NCBI GenBank assembly: GCA_017449785.1
Contig: JAFTFA010000221.1
Coordinates: forward strand, 1-62,777
DNA from: Muribaculaceae bacterium
Lineage (GTDB): Bacteria > Bacteroidota > Bacteroidia > Bacteroidales > Muribaculaceae
Length of the DNA stretch: 62,777 nucleotides
Direction: 5' to 3'
Position numbers and translations under genes: made by a program. The stretch's first letter is position 1, and every line of letters starts with the position of its first letter. Of this stretch, positions 18,255 to 26,444 are shown piece after piece. The notes beneath the pieces were generated by a model that did not search any database, had not been told where the DNA came from, and saw only the letters and a program-made list of their open reading frames with translations.

Positions 18255-19313
18255 ATGGAACAGTTCATCTCATTTGTCATCAAGGAGGCCAAGCACATCC
18301 TGCGCGACAAGCGCACGATGCTCATCCTCTTCGGCATGCCGCTGGTGCTGATGCTCCTCTTCGGCTTCGCCATTACCAACGACGTGCGCAACGTGCGCAC
18401 GGTGGTCGTCACCAGTTCGATGGACCACTTGACGCGTCAGGCCGTTGACCGGCTGGCGGCGTCGGAGTATTTCACGATCACCGCCACGGTGGCCACGCCC
18501 CGCGAGGCCGAACTCGTCATCCGCGGCCAGCAGGCCGACATGGCCATCGTCTTCGGCCCCGACTTCGCCTCCCGTCGATCGGGCGTGCAGTTCATCGTCG
18601 ATGGCGCTGACCCCAACATGGCCCAGATGTGGACCAACTATGCTACCGGTGTCATCCTCAATGCCGACGGCGGCCTGGTCAACTCCAAGATGCTCTACAA
18701 CCCGCAGTTGAAGTCGGCCTACAACTTCGTGCCCGCCATCATGGGCATGCTGCTGATGCTGGTGTGCGCCATGATGACGTCGATCTCGATCGTGCGCGAG
18801 AAGGAGAAGGGCACGATGGAGGTGCTGCTCGTCTCGCCGGTCAAGCCGCTGATGATCATCATCGCCAAGGCGATCCCCTACCTGGTGCTCGCCTTTGCCA
18901 TCCTCATCATCATCCTGTTGATGGGACGCTATGTGCTGGGAGTGCCGCTGGCCGGTTCGCTGTTCTGGATACTGGTCATCTCAACCATCTATATCCTGCT
19001 GGCCCTGTCGCTGGGACTGCTCATCTCGAGCGTGGCCCAGACCCAGCTCGTCGCCCTGCTGCTGTCGGCGATGGTGCTGTTGATGCCCATCGTGATGCTG
19101 AGCGGCATGTTGTTCCCCGTGGAGTCGATGCCCGTCGTCCTGCAATGGGTGTCGGCCGTCATCCCGCCGCGCTATTACATCGACGCGATGCGCAAGTTGA
19201 TGATCATGGGCGTGGGCGTCGATCAGGTGATGCGCGAGCTGGGCATCCTGCTGCTGATGCTCGCCGTGCTGTTGACGCTCGCCCTGGCCTCATTCAAGAA
19301 ACGACTCGAATAA
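18255..19313 (+). CDS. ABC-2 type permease (YbhS-like)
   Basis: The 352-residue protein has an N-terminal membrane helix (about 24-42), a large periplasmic domain (about 45-165) and five C-terminal helices with the ABC-2 pattern, including the EKEKGTMEVLLVSPVKP coupling segment at about 185-201 and a re-entrant LSGMLFPVESMP stretch. It is the first of two permease halves of the operon. It starts 20 bases after the ATPase stop and ends 8 bases before the second permease. Confidence 0.92.
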   Translation: MEQFISFVIKEAKHILRDKRTMLILFGMPLVLMLLFGFAITNDVRNVRTVVVTSSMDHLTRQAVDRLAASEYFTITATVATPREAELVIRGQQADMAIVFGPDFASRRSGVQFIVDGADPNMAQMWTNYATGVILNADGGLVNSKMLYNPQLKSAYNFVPAIMGMLLMLVCAMMTSISIVREKEKGTMEVLLVSPVKPLMIIIAKAIPYLVLAFAILIIILLMGRYVLGVPLAGSLFWILVISTIYILLALSLGLLISSVAQTQLVALLLSAMVLLMPIVMLSGMLFPVESMPVVLQWVSAVIPPRYYIDAMRKLMIMGVGVDQVMRELGILLLMLAVLLTLALASFKKRLE

Positions 19314-19321
19314 TATCAATC

Positions 19322-20407
19322 ATGACGCTGAAGTATCTCATACAGAAGGAATTTACCCAGATAGGCCGCAACGCCTTCCTGCCGCGCTTGATCGTGGCGT
19401 TTCCCGTCATCATCATGTGTGTGATGCCCTGGGTGATGAACATGGAGGTCAAGAATATCAAGGTCACCGTCGTGGACAATGACCGCACGACCCTGTCCCA
19501 GCAACTGGTGCACAGCATCGAGGCCAGCAATTACTTCCTCTTCCAGGGCCAGCAGACCACCTACCGCGCTGCCCTGCAAGAGATTGAGCGGTCGCGCAGC
19601 GACGTCGTGATGGTCATCCCCCAGGACTATAGCCGCGACGTGACGCTGGGCCGTCAGCCCCAGGTCCTGATCGCCGCCAATGCCGTCAACGGCACCAAGG
19701 GGTCGATGGGCGCGTCCTATCTGTCACAGATCGTCACGGCCCATGTCATGCCCGACGTGGCCGCGATGCAGTCACGGGTCTCCACCTTGTTCTTGTATAA
19801 CAAGCACTTGAACTTCAAGCTGTTCATGATTCCCGCCCTGTTTGCCATCGTGATGATGTTGATGACGGGTTTCCTGCCCGCCCTGAACATCGTGGGCGAG
19901 AAGGAGGCGGGCACCATCGAGCAGATCAACGTGACGCCGGTGAGCAAGTGGTCATTTATCCTGGCCAAGCTCATTCCCTACTGGATCATTGCCGCGTTTG
20001 TCATCACGGTGTGCCTGTTGCTGGCCTGGGGCGTGTATGGCATCACCAGCGCGGGTCCCGTGTGGCTCATCTATGTGCTGGCGATGCTGCTGGCGCTGTT
20101 TTTCTCGTCATTCGGGCTGATCATCAGCAACTACAGCGACACCATGCAGCAGGCCATCTTTGTGATGTGGTTCTTTGTGGTGATGATGCTGTTGCTCTCG
20201 GGCCTGTTCACGCCGACGCGGTCGATGCCCTCGTGGGCCTATGCCACGACCTATGTCAATCCCATGTCCTACTTCATCGACGCGATGCGCACCGTCTTTG
20301 TCCGCGGTGGCGGCTTGTCCAGCGTGTGGCACCAGCTGCTGGCCCTGCTGGGCATCGGCACGGTCATGGCCACCTGGGCCGTCCTGAGTTACAAGAAAAA
20401 CAACTGA
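19322..20407 (+). CDS. ABC-2 type permease (YbhR-like)
   Basis: The 361-residue protein has the same architecture as its neighbour: MTLKYLIQKEFTQIGRNAF start, one N-terminal helix, a periplasmic domain, then helices with GEKEAGTIEQINVTPVSK as coupling segment. The reading frame is open far upstream, but the ATG at 19322 sits 8 bases after the previous stop and begins the conserved domain, so it is the start. It completes a TolC-adaptor-ATPase-permease-permease exporter. A mosaic repeat follows it. Confidence 0.92.
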   Translation: MTLKYLIQKEFTQIGRNAFLPRLIVAFPVIIMCVMPWVMNMEVKNIKVTVVDNDRTTLSQQLVHSIEASNYFLFQGQQTTYRAALQEIERSRSDVVMVIPQDYSRDVTLGRQPQVLIAANAVNGTKGSMGASYLSQIVTAHVMPDVAAMQSRVSTLFLYNKHLNFKLFMIPALFAIVMMLMTGFLPALNIVGEKEAGTIEQINVTPVSKWSFILAKLIPYWIIAAFVITVCLLLAWGVYGITSAGPVWLIYVLAMLLALFFSSFGLIISNYSDTMQQAIFVMWFFVVMMLLLSGLFTPTRSMPSWAYATTYVNPMSYFIDAMRTVFVRGGGLSSVWHQLLALLGIGTVMATWAVLSYKKNN

Positions 20408-20429
20408 TCATTCTCACCGGCGACCCTCC

Positions 20430-20835
20430 CTTGGGCCTCACGCTAAGCCGCTAAGCCGCGAAGTTTTTTTAGAAGACAAGAAAGACTATGCCATCCGGAT
20501 TGTAGCGTTTTTTAAAAACAACTCAAACAACTTAAACACCGGCATCCGCACCCGCTTGGATCACGCTAAGTCGCTAAGCCGCTAAGCGAGGTTGACATAA
20601 ACGTCAAGAAATCAGACAAATATGCAAATGCATATATAGAAAGTTTTTAAAGTTGATTGCTCGCGAGGGGCTCGCAATCGGTGATGCGGATGCAAAAAAA
20701 ATAAGGTTGTAATTGTTGTCATACAGGTTGTTACGGTTGTTTGAAAAGGGTCCCAAACGAATATCACGCTAAGCCGCGAAGTCGCAAAGGTTTAATTATT
20801 GTTGCTCGCAAGGGGGCGCAAGCAGTGAGGATGGA
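20430..20835 (+). repeat. Mosaic intergenic repeat, copy 3 (longest)
   Basis: The copy strings together all family blocks: CACGCTAAGCCGCTAAGCCG (about 20438), the GCCATCCGGATTGTAGCG block (about 20490-20510), GGCATCCGCACCCGCTTGG (about 20543), the GAGGTTGACATAAAC block (20587-20648), the GCTCGCGAGGGGCTCGC hairpin block (about 20657-20685), the GTAATTGTTGTC block (about 20708-20740), and a second CACGCTAAGCCGCGAAG block. It occupies almost all of the 20408-20936 gap, in which no gene is seen. Confidence 0.8.
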
Positions 20836-20916
20836 AAGATTATCCCACGGCATGGGTTGAATGGGGCGTGTGGCTCAATTTCAGTCGGATAGTGGGCGGA
20901 ATCGGGAGAAATCAAC

Positions 20917-20924
20917 TATCTTTG
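20917..20924 (+). promoter_or_regulatory. -7 box of the second CotH gene
   Basis: TATCTTTG lies only 12 bases before the ATG at 20937. This rules out any start upstream of it and predicts a transcript leader of about 6 bases. The first CotH gene has the same arrangement. Confidence 0.65.
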
Positions 20925-20936
20925 CACATCAGGATT

Positions 20937-22847
20937 ATGAACAAGACAGTTGATGCCATCGTTGTCAGACTGATTGCCTCATTGGTGATGTGCCTGAGTG
21001 TCGTCCTCGTCGCCGGGGCCGACAGCTATGTCACGTTCCGTGACGGGAGCCTGGCGGTGTTCCCCGACAGCTGCGTCGCCTCGACGAGCCTGGATGATGG
21101 ATGGGTGACCTTCATCGCCGTTGACGGCACGACCTACCGCTATCCCGCTGCCGAGGTCGAGTCGATTGACGGCACCCTGCAGCGGGAATTGCCATCCATC
21201 ACCTCCTATCGAATCAGGAAAAAGCTGAACTATCAGGTCGTCGCCGATGCCGAGGGACGCATCGGTGACACGACGGTCGATGTCACGGTCGCGGGCATCG
21301 GCAAGTGGCTGACGGCATCGTTTGAACTGTCGGATGAGCGGGCAAGGGCCTGGGTGGACGGGCAGGTGCAGCACAGCGGCGACAGCCGTCTGGACTTCGG
21401 GCAGGGTAGGGTCTATACCGTGGGCTATCCCGGCGAAGTGGTCCTGGCCGTGGACGATGCCGGGAGGTGTGCTATGGAGCCGTTTGGCCGTCAATATGTC
21501 GTGACCGCCGACTTCCTCACCGCCCATGCCACGACGGTGCCGCGCATCGACATCAATACCGCCGACAGTGCCGACATCGTCAGCAAGCATGAGTATCTCG
21601 ACGCCCTGATCGTCATCGATGGCGCGGGCGTATTCCCCTCGATGACCGACTCGGTGAAAGTGCGTGGCCGCGGCAACACGTCCTGGTCGGCCAATCCGGC
21701 GGCCAAGAGCCCCTATCGGCTGAAGTTTGCTTCCAAAGTGGCCCCTCTGGGCCTGACCAGGGGCAAGAACTGGGTGCTCATCGCCAACAAGCAATACGGG
21801 TCGATGCTGACCAATGCCTATGGCATGAAAGCCGCCAGCCTGATAGGCACCGTCGCGGCCAACCACATCATCCCGGTTGACCTGTACATCAACGGCACCT
21901 ATAAGGGAAACTATAATTTCACCGAGAAGGTGGGCATGTCCAACAACAGTGTGGACCTGGACAACGAGGACGCTGCCACCCTGCTGGAACTTGACCTCTA
22001 TTATGACGAAGCCGAGGGGCAGAAGTTCCTTTCCACGCCTCGTGACATCCCGGTCAACGTCAAGTTCCCTGACTTCGGCCAGGACAGCACCGTCATCACG
22101 CTGGACGACATCCAGCGCCGTTTTGATGCCCTGGTGGCAGCGGTGGAGGGCGGCGAGGACCTCGCGCCCCATGTCGATATTGACCAACTGGCCCGATACC
22201 TGCTGGCCAATGAGCTGATCTGCAACAAGGAGACGTTCCACCCCAAGAGCACCTACTGCTACCACGAGAACGTGCTTGACGTCAGCAGCAAGTTTATCTT
22301 CGGCCCCGTGTGGGACCTGGACTGGGGATGCGGCTACATCTGGCGCATGCCCGAGAGCTACTTCTCGTTGCTGACCGATTATGATTACTTCAACAGGCCG
22401 TATAACGCCCAGCAGTATGAATTTTTCAGGAATCTGAGCCGCGACAAGAAGGTGTCGAGGCGGATGTATGAGATCTGGTCGCGCTTTGTCGGCGATGGGC
22501 TGGAGGAACTGTGTGACTACTGCGGGGACTACTATCGGTATGCCGCGCCATCGTTGACGGCGAGCATGGCGGCCTATCCCGATAGTGCCGACTATGCCGG
22601 GCAGGCATCGAGGGCACCTGGCTGGTTCCGTGCCCGTGCCGCGTTGATGCTTGACCGCCTGGAGAAAGCCAACCCCATCGACGGTGATGTCAATGGCGAC
22701 GGTGAGGTCAACATCGGCGACATCAACGCCCTCATCGACGTCATCTTGTCACGAGAGCAGTCCCCCGTGGCCGATGTCAATCGTGACGGCGAGGTCAACG
22801 TGGCCGACGTGCTGGCCCTCATCGACATGCTGCTGTCACCGCCATGA
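20937..22847 (+). CDS. CotH kinase family protein with C-terminal dockerin
   Basis: The 636-residue protein is a close paralogue of the CotH protein at 7100-9052 over its whole length. It has a signal peptide (about 1-28, ending VLVAGA), an N-terminal beta-rich region, CotH domain (NFTEKVG; FGPVWDLDWGCG) and a dockerin pair GDVNGDGEVNIGDI and DVNRDGEVNVADV. Residues between the two Ca-binding loops are shorter than in the paralogue, and the dockerin is of a different subtype (NALIDVILS instead of TALIDYLLK). The start is fixed by the -7 box 12 bases upstream. It is flanked on both sides by mosaic repeats, as is the paralogue, so a duplication of gene plus repeat is likely. Confidence 0.9.
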   Translation: MNKTVDAIVVRLIASLVMCLSVVLVAGADSYVTFRDGSLAVFPDSCVASTSLDDGWVTFIAVDGTTYRYPAAEVESIDGTLQRELPSITSYRIRKKLNYQVVADAEGRIGDTTVDVTVAGIGKWLTASFELSDERARAWVDGQVQHSGDSRLDFGQGRVYTVGYPGEVVLAVDDAGRCAMEPFGRQYVVTADFLTAHATTVPRIDINTADSADIVSKHEYLDALIVIDGAGVFPSMTDSVKVRGRGNTSWSANPAAKSPYRLKFASKVAPLGLTRGKNWVLIANKQYGSMLTNAYGMKAASLIGTVAANHIIPVDLYINGTYKGNYNFTEKVGMSNNSVDLDNEDAATLLELDLYYDEAEGQKFLSTPRDIPVNVKFPDFGQDSTVITLDDIQRRFDALVAAVEGGEDLAPHVDIDQLARYLLANELICNKETFHPKSTYCYHENVLDVSSKFIFGPVWDLDWGCGYIWRMPESYFSLLTDYDYFNRPYNAQQYEFFRNLSRDKKVSRRMYEIWSRFVGDGLEELCDYCGDYYRYAAPSLTASMAAYPDSADYAGQASRAPGWFRARAALMLDRLEKANPIDGDVNGDGEVNIGDINALIDVILSREQSPVADVNRDGEVNVADVLALIDMLLSPP

Positions 22848-22859
22848 GTCGCGGTGATT

Positions 22860-22890
22860 TTTGCATTTCTGGAAAATAGTTGTACTTTTG
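22860..22890 (+). promoter_or_regulatory. Consensus promoter upstream of the cohesin-like gene
   Basis: TTTG at 22860-22863 and TACTTTTG at 22883-22890 are 19 bases apart, a perfect consensus match. The next start codon is at 23075, so the leader would be about 180 bases and contain a mosaic repeat fragment with the GATTGCGAGCCTCTTGCGAG hairpin. Confidence 0.7.
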
Positions 22891-22919
22891 CGGGCGTAAC
22901 ATTCTTAAAACAACTGGAA

Positions 22920-23010
22920 CAACCGGCATCTGCGACCCTCGTTAAAACTGTTGATTGCGAGCCTCTTGCGAGCAATCATAAAAAAACTTAGCGGCTAGGC
23001 GGCTTGGTGT
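22920..23010 (+). repeat. Mosaic intergenic repeat, partial copy 4
   Basis: This shorter, more diverged copy keeps CCGGCATCTGCGACC, the hairpin block GCGAGCCTCTTGCGAGC (about 22957-22973) and the block CTTAGCGGCTAGGCGGC. It lies inside the predicted leader of the gene at 23075. Confidence 0.65.
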
Positions 23011-23074
23011 GAGCCCAGTGGAGCGAGAGCGTGGGATTGACCGAGAGAGAGTAAATGTATAACATAAGTAGAAT

Positions 23075-23608
23075 ATGAGTTTGAACATGAGACATCTTGT
23101 AATGACGATGCTGGCCATGTGCTCGCTGGCGTTGACGTGCCAGGGGCAGGTGAACCGCATGTACATCGAGGATTTTGAGATCGAGCCCGACTCGACCGTG
23201 ACCGTTCCCCTGATGCTTGCCAACGAGAGCGAGTCGCGCGGCCTGCAATACAGCCTGGAGCTCCCCGAGGGGCTGGAGCTCGAGGAATACGAGCTGTCGC
23301 GCCACAGCAAGCGGTACGGGATGCACCTCACTTGCCGCAAGGTGGGCGAGAGGACCTATGGCGCGTTTGTCTATCCCATGGAACTCATCTGCTACCCGCC
23401 TGCCACGTCCCCCATCGTGATGCTGACCTTCACGGCCGGGCACGACTTCAAGGGCGGCCAGATCCTCATGAGGAACGGGCGCGGCTCGACGATGGACAAC
23501 CAGACGTTTGTCATCGACTGTGGCACCGCCACGGTGACGGTGCCTGCCGCAGCGCTCGTCGGCATCCCGACCGACCAGAAGGTCGGCGAGGACCAGTTCT
23601 TCCATTGA
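23075..23608 (+). CDS. Small secreted protein with a cohesin-like domain
   Basis: The 177-residue protein has a signal peptide (cleavage near LTCQGQ, residue 24) followed by one domain. The pattern MYIEDFEIEPDSTVTVPLML, then a GLQYSLELPEGLEL strand, is like cohesins and related beta-sandwich modules, in which a calcium-free jelly roll begins with a value-range V-PL/V-x-L strand and an F/L-x-x-LPxGL loop. It is homologous by eye to the N-terminal part of the truncated protein at 61628 (LYLEDFEVTP; MFTLWLKFSPDFTGGDI against PIVMLTFTAGHDFKGGQI). Several genes here encode dockerins, so a partner role is plausible but untested. An MRHLV start at 23087 is an alternative. Confidence 0.7.
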   Translation: MSLNMRHLVMTMLAMCSLALTCQGQVNRMYIEDFEIEPDSTVTVPLMLANESESRGLQYSLELPEGLELEEYELSRHSKRYGMHLTCRKVGERTYGAFVYPMELICYPPATSPIVMLTFTAGHDFKGGQILMRNGRGSTMDNQTFVIDCGTATVTVPAAALVGIPTDQKVGEDQFFH

Positions 23609-23641
23609 CCCGCTCGACGGCTGCCATGCCTGGATTAAACC

Positions 23642-23657
23642 TTGGCACCCCCTTTGC
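23642..23657 (+). promoter_or_regulatory. Sigma-54-type promoter of the DUF3108 gene
   Basis: TTGGCACCCCCTTTGC has the invariant GG and GC exactly 10 bases apart and differs from the TGGCACG-N4-TTGC consensus at one place. It ends 33 bases before the start codon at 23691, giving a leader of about 20 bases. A second example is at 46466. Confidence 0.65.
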
Positions 23658-23690
23658 GTCTAAAAGGGGACAAATAAATTGATACATGCG

Positions 23691-24443
23691 ATGAAGAAAT
23701 TATTGACAACGGTGCTGCTCATGGTGGCGATGCTGATGCCTCAGCAGCTGATGGCGAGGAGCTTTGGCAACGAGACCCTCAACTATGAGATCGTTTACCA
23801 CTGGGGCCTGATCTGGAAACATGCCGCCGACGCGACGTTGAGCCTGCACAAGACCAAGGACGGCTACTACTCCCAGTTGACGGGCAAGACCCGCTCGTGG
23901 GCCGACAAGGTGTATCCCGTGCGCGATACGCTCAAGTGCACCATGAACAATGACTTGCGCCCCCTGCGCTACGAGAAACTGACCCACGAGAAGGACTACT
24001 ATGCCCGCGACGTGATCAAGTTCTCCTACAATTACAGCCACACCAGCGCCCACTGCACGCGCTACCGCAAGAGCGGCACGACGAGCATCGACCTGACGGC
24101 CAAGACCCAGGCCTATGACATGGTGAGCGTCTTCTACATGCTGCGCAACCTGGATTATGACGAGTTGAGCCGCAACAAGAACTACACGACCGTCATCTTC
24201 TCGGGCAAGGAGAAGGAGTACCTCACCATCAACTACAAGGGCGTGGAGACCATCAAGATGCGCAACGGCACCAAGCGTCAGGCCCACCGCATCACCTTCA
24301 AGTTCACCCAGGAGGGCGGCAAGAAGTCGAGCGACAACCTGACGGCCTGGATGGCGACCGATGAGAGCCGCATCCCGCTGCTGCTGGTGGGCAAGCTGCC
24401 CGTCGGCGAGGTGAAATGTTACTACAAGGGGGGTGCGTCATAA
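23691..24443 (+). CDS. DUF3108 family exported protein
   Basis: The 250-residue protein starts MKKLLTTVLLMVAML and has a signal peptide ending near QLMARS. The body matches DUF3108: a beta-rich periplasmic domain opening with ETLNYEIVYHWGLIWKHAADATL, with RSWADKVYPVRDTL and the C-terminal ESRIPLLLVGKLPVGEVKCYY. The family function is unknown; members are found in the envelope of Bacteroidota. A TTG in frame at 23679 is not a likely start, as the ATG at 23691 opens the signal peptide. Transcription probably starts from the sigma-54-type site just upstream. Confidence 0.85.
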   Translation: MKKLLTTVLLMVAMLMPQQLMARSFGNETLNYEIVYHWGLIWKHAADATLSLHKTKDGYYSQLTGKTRSWADKVYPVRDTLKCTMNNDLRPLRYEKLTHEKDYYARDVIKFSYNYSHTSAHCTRYRKSGTTSIDLTAKTQAYDMVSVFYMLRNLDYDELSRNKNYTTVIFSGKEKEYLTINYKGVETIKMRNGTKRQAHRITFKFTQEGGKKSSDNLTAWMATDESRIPLLLVGKLPVGEVKCYYKGGAS

Positions 24444-24462
24444 TTCTGTTGCTGGCTTTTAA

Positions 24463-24714
24463 TCGGCCTAACGGCCGAAAAATTGAGCAACAATTTGGGC
24501 AATGATATAGAAGTTGGCCCATTGGTGGTATTATCCGCCCTGTCGGGCGGGAAATTAATCAAATTAATTTTAAAATTTAATTTTCTTTTAATTTCTCGTG
24601 CGTTAGCACGGTTTGATTCAGAGACGTTTCAGCGCAGGGTCAACTGCTATATCGTTACCAAAATTTGTATAAAAATCAAACAAATTTGGCTTGAATTTCT
24701 CGAGCGAAGCTCGA
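24463..24714. repeat. Cluster of four short hairpins with different stems
   Basis: Four perfect stems lie in AT-rich surroundings: TCGGCC-taac-GGCCGA (24463-24478), CCGCCC-tgtc-GGGCGG (24535-24550), CGTGC-gtta-GCACG (24597-24610) and TCGAGC-gaa-GCTCGA (24700-24714). Three are preceded by AAT or AATTTCT. The arms differ but always pair, so pairing rather than sequence appears to be kept. No gene is seen in 24444-24941. Confidence 0.55.
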
Positions 24715-24744
24715 TCAAAGGTACCAGATACCAATGATGACACA
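24695..24744. repeat. Hairpin-bearing repeat shared with 13066-13118
   Basis: This is the second copy of the approximately 50-base element at 13066-13118. It begins with the TCGAGC-gaa-GCTCGA hairpin and continues TCAAAGGTACCAG, then CCAATGATGACACA. Confidence 0.7.
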
Positions 24745-24760
24745 GCCTCATGCAAGGAAT

Positions 24761-24800
24761 CAGGAGCCAGCGATCGATCAAGGCGGGTTGCTGGCTCCTG
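24761..24800. other. 11-bp perfect inverted repeat
   Basis: CAGGAGCCAGC (24761-24771) and GCTGGCTCCTG (24790-24800) pair perfectly across an 18-base spacer. There is no T-run, so this is not a typical terminator. Together with the operator-like repeat at 24837-24862 it lies upstream of the second exporter operon. Confidence 0.5.
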
Positions 24801-24836
24801 CCGTTCAGGGCCAATGCGCGATAACTGTTCCATTTT

Positions 24837-24862
24837 TCACCAATTGTGTGAAAAATTGGTGA
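24837..24862. promoter_or_regulatory. Operator-like 9-bp inverted repeat before the second exporter operon
   Basis: TCACCAATT and AATTGGTGA are perfect inverted arms with an 8-base spacer, ending 29 bases before the -7 box at 24892. The spacing suits a regulator binding just upstream of the core promoter. No regulator gene is adjacent, so the binding protein is unknown. Confidence 0.45.
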
Positions 24863-24891
24863 TAGTTCTCCAGCGTATAATATTTTTGGAG

Positions 24892-24899
24892 TATCTTTG
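24892..24899 (+). promoter_or_regulatory. -7 box of the second exporter operon
   Basis: TATCTTTG is an exact -7 element, 42 bases before the TolC start at 24942. This supports the ATG at 24942 over the in-frame start at 24897, which would lie inside the box. Confidence 0.6.
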
Positions 24900-24941
24900 C
24901 GCCACGGTAATCAAGATTTGATAGAAAAGAATAGTAACACT

Positions 24942-26369
24942 ATGCGTAAGATTGTTTTTATTGTGCTGTGTGCCACGACGATGCTGGTCTCGGGCCAAGT
25001 GATGACCCTGGACTCATGCCGCAACCTGGCATTGCGCAATAACAAGGAAATCCAGCAGACGGCACTCGCTATCGACAAGGCCGGCTACCAGCGAAAGGAG
25101 GCCGCTGCCGCCTATCTGCCCCAGTTTGACCTCACGGCGGGTTACATCTACAATTCCCGCAAGGTGTCGCTCATCAAGGAGGACCAGATGCTGCCCACCA
25201 AGTCGTTCAATCCCCAGACGGGAGCCTATGACTACAACCTGGTCATTGATCCGAGCACGGGCTATCCCCTGCAGGTCAACGGGCAATATGTGCCCTCGAT
25301 GGTGGCCCTGTTGCCCAAGAGCGGATTGACCTATAATATCCACAACCTGATGGGCGGTGCGCTGACGGTGACCCAGCCCATCTACATGGGCGGCAAGATC
25401 ACCGCCATGAACCAGATCACCGACCTGGCCCAGCAACTGGCGCGCGAGATGCGCGCGAGCAAGGTCGAGGACGTCATCTACAACGTGGATGCCGCCTACT
25501 GGCAGGTGGTGTCGCTGTGTGCCAAGCAGAAGCTCGCCCGCAGCTATGTTGACCTGGTGCAGAAGCTCGACGACGATGTCAAGGCGATGGTCAATGAGGG
25601 TGTGGCTACCCGCGCCAACCAGCTGTCGGTCGACGTGAAGCTCAACGAGGCCAACGTGGACTTGACCAAGGTGGACAACGGCGTGACCCTGTCGCGCATG
25701 TTGCTGGCCCAGCTGTGCGGCCTGCCTGTCAATTCCCCGATGATCCTTGCCGATGAAGGCCGTGACGAACTGGGTGCCACCCTGATGCCGACGACCATCA
25801 ACATGGACGAGGTCTATGGCAAGCGCCATGACGTGCGCTCGCTGGAGCTGGCGACCAGGATCTATGACCAGCAGGTCAAGGTGGCGCGCAGCGAGATGAT
25901 GCCCAAGCTGGCCGCCGTGGCTGCCCTGCATGCCACCAACCCCAACAGCTATGACGGCTTTGAGAACCGGTTCGGGGCTGCCTTCAGCGTGGGCGCGACC
26001 TTGAGGATGCCGCTGTGGCACTGGGGAGGCTTGAGCAACAAGGTCAAGGCCGCCCGTGTCGATGCCGACATCAAGCGGCTGGAACTGGACGATGCCAAGG
26101 ACCGCATCGAGCTGCAGGTCAATCAGGCCGCCTTCCGCTACCAGGAAGCCTTCAAGACCTGGGAGGCCACCAAGGCCAATCTGGCACAGGCCGACGAGAA
26201 CCTGCGCATCGCCGGCATCGCCTTCAAGGAGGGCATGGGCACCATCGATGAGGTGCTGGCTGCCCAGACGGCCTGGCTCAAGGCCAACAGCGAGAAAATC
26301 GATGCCGAGATCGATGTCCAGCTCTGCCACGAGTACCTCAACAAGGTGATGGGCAACATGAACTATTGA
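24942..26369 (+). CDS. TolC family outer membrane efflux protein
   Basis: The 475-residue protein has a signal peptide (MRKIVFIVLCATTMLVSGQ) and the TolC fold pattern, opening VMTLDSCRNLALRNNKEIQQ, with paired coiled-coil segments at about 150-260 and 365-465. It is the outer membrane channel of the second exporter set. It is longer than the TolC at 14475 and only distantly related. A short in-frame-stop region of 75 bases separates it from the adaptor gene. Confidence 0.92.
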   Translation: MRKIVFIVLCATTMLVSGQVMTLDSCRNLALRNNKEIQQTALAIDKAGYQRKEAAAAYLPQFDLTAGYIYNSRKVSLIKEDQMLPTKSFNPQTGAYDYNLVIDPSTGYPLQVNGQYVPSMVALLPKSGLTYNIHNLMGGALTVTQPIYMGGKITAMNQITDLAQQLAREMRASKVEDVIYNVDAAYWQVVSLCAKQKLARSYVDLVQKLDDDVKAMVNEGVATRANQLSVDVKLNEANVDLTKVDNGVTLSRMLLAQLCGLPVNSPMILADEGRDELGATLMPTTINMDEVYGKRHDVRSLELATRIYDQQVKVARSEMMPKLAAVAALHATNPNSYDGFENRFGAAFSVGATLRMPLWHWGGLSNKVKAARVDADIKRLELDDAKDRIELQVNQAAFRYQEAFKTWEATKANLAQADENLRIAGIAFKEGMGTIDEVLAAQTAWLKANSEKIDAEIDVQLCHEYLNKVMGNMNY

Positions 26370-26444
26370 TTCCCGTTGATCCTGGCGATCTGGATCATCG
26401 AGTTCAACCGACGACAGAAAAACTAAAAAACAAGAGACAACAAT

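Noticed and set aside
26370-26444. A small membrane protein between TolC and the adaptor (FPLILAIWIIEFNRRQKN end)
   Set aside because: No ATG or clear start exists after the TolC stop; only a TTG would give about 16 residues. Kept as a comment only.
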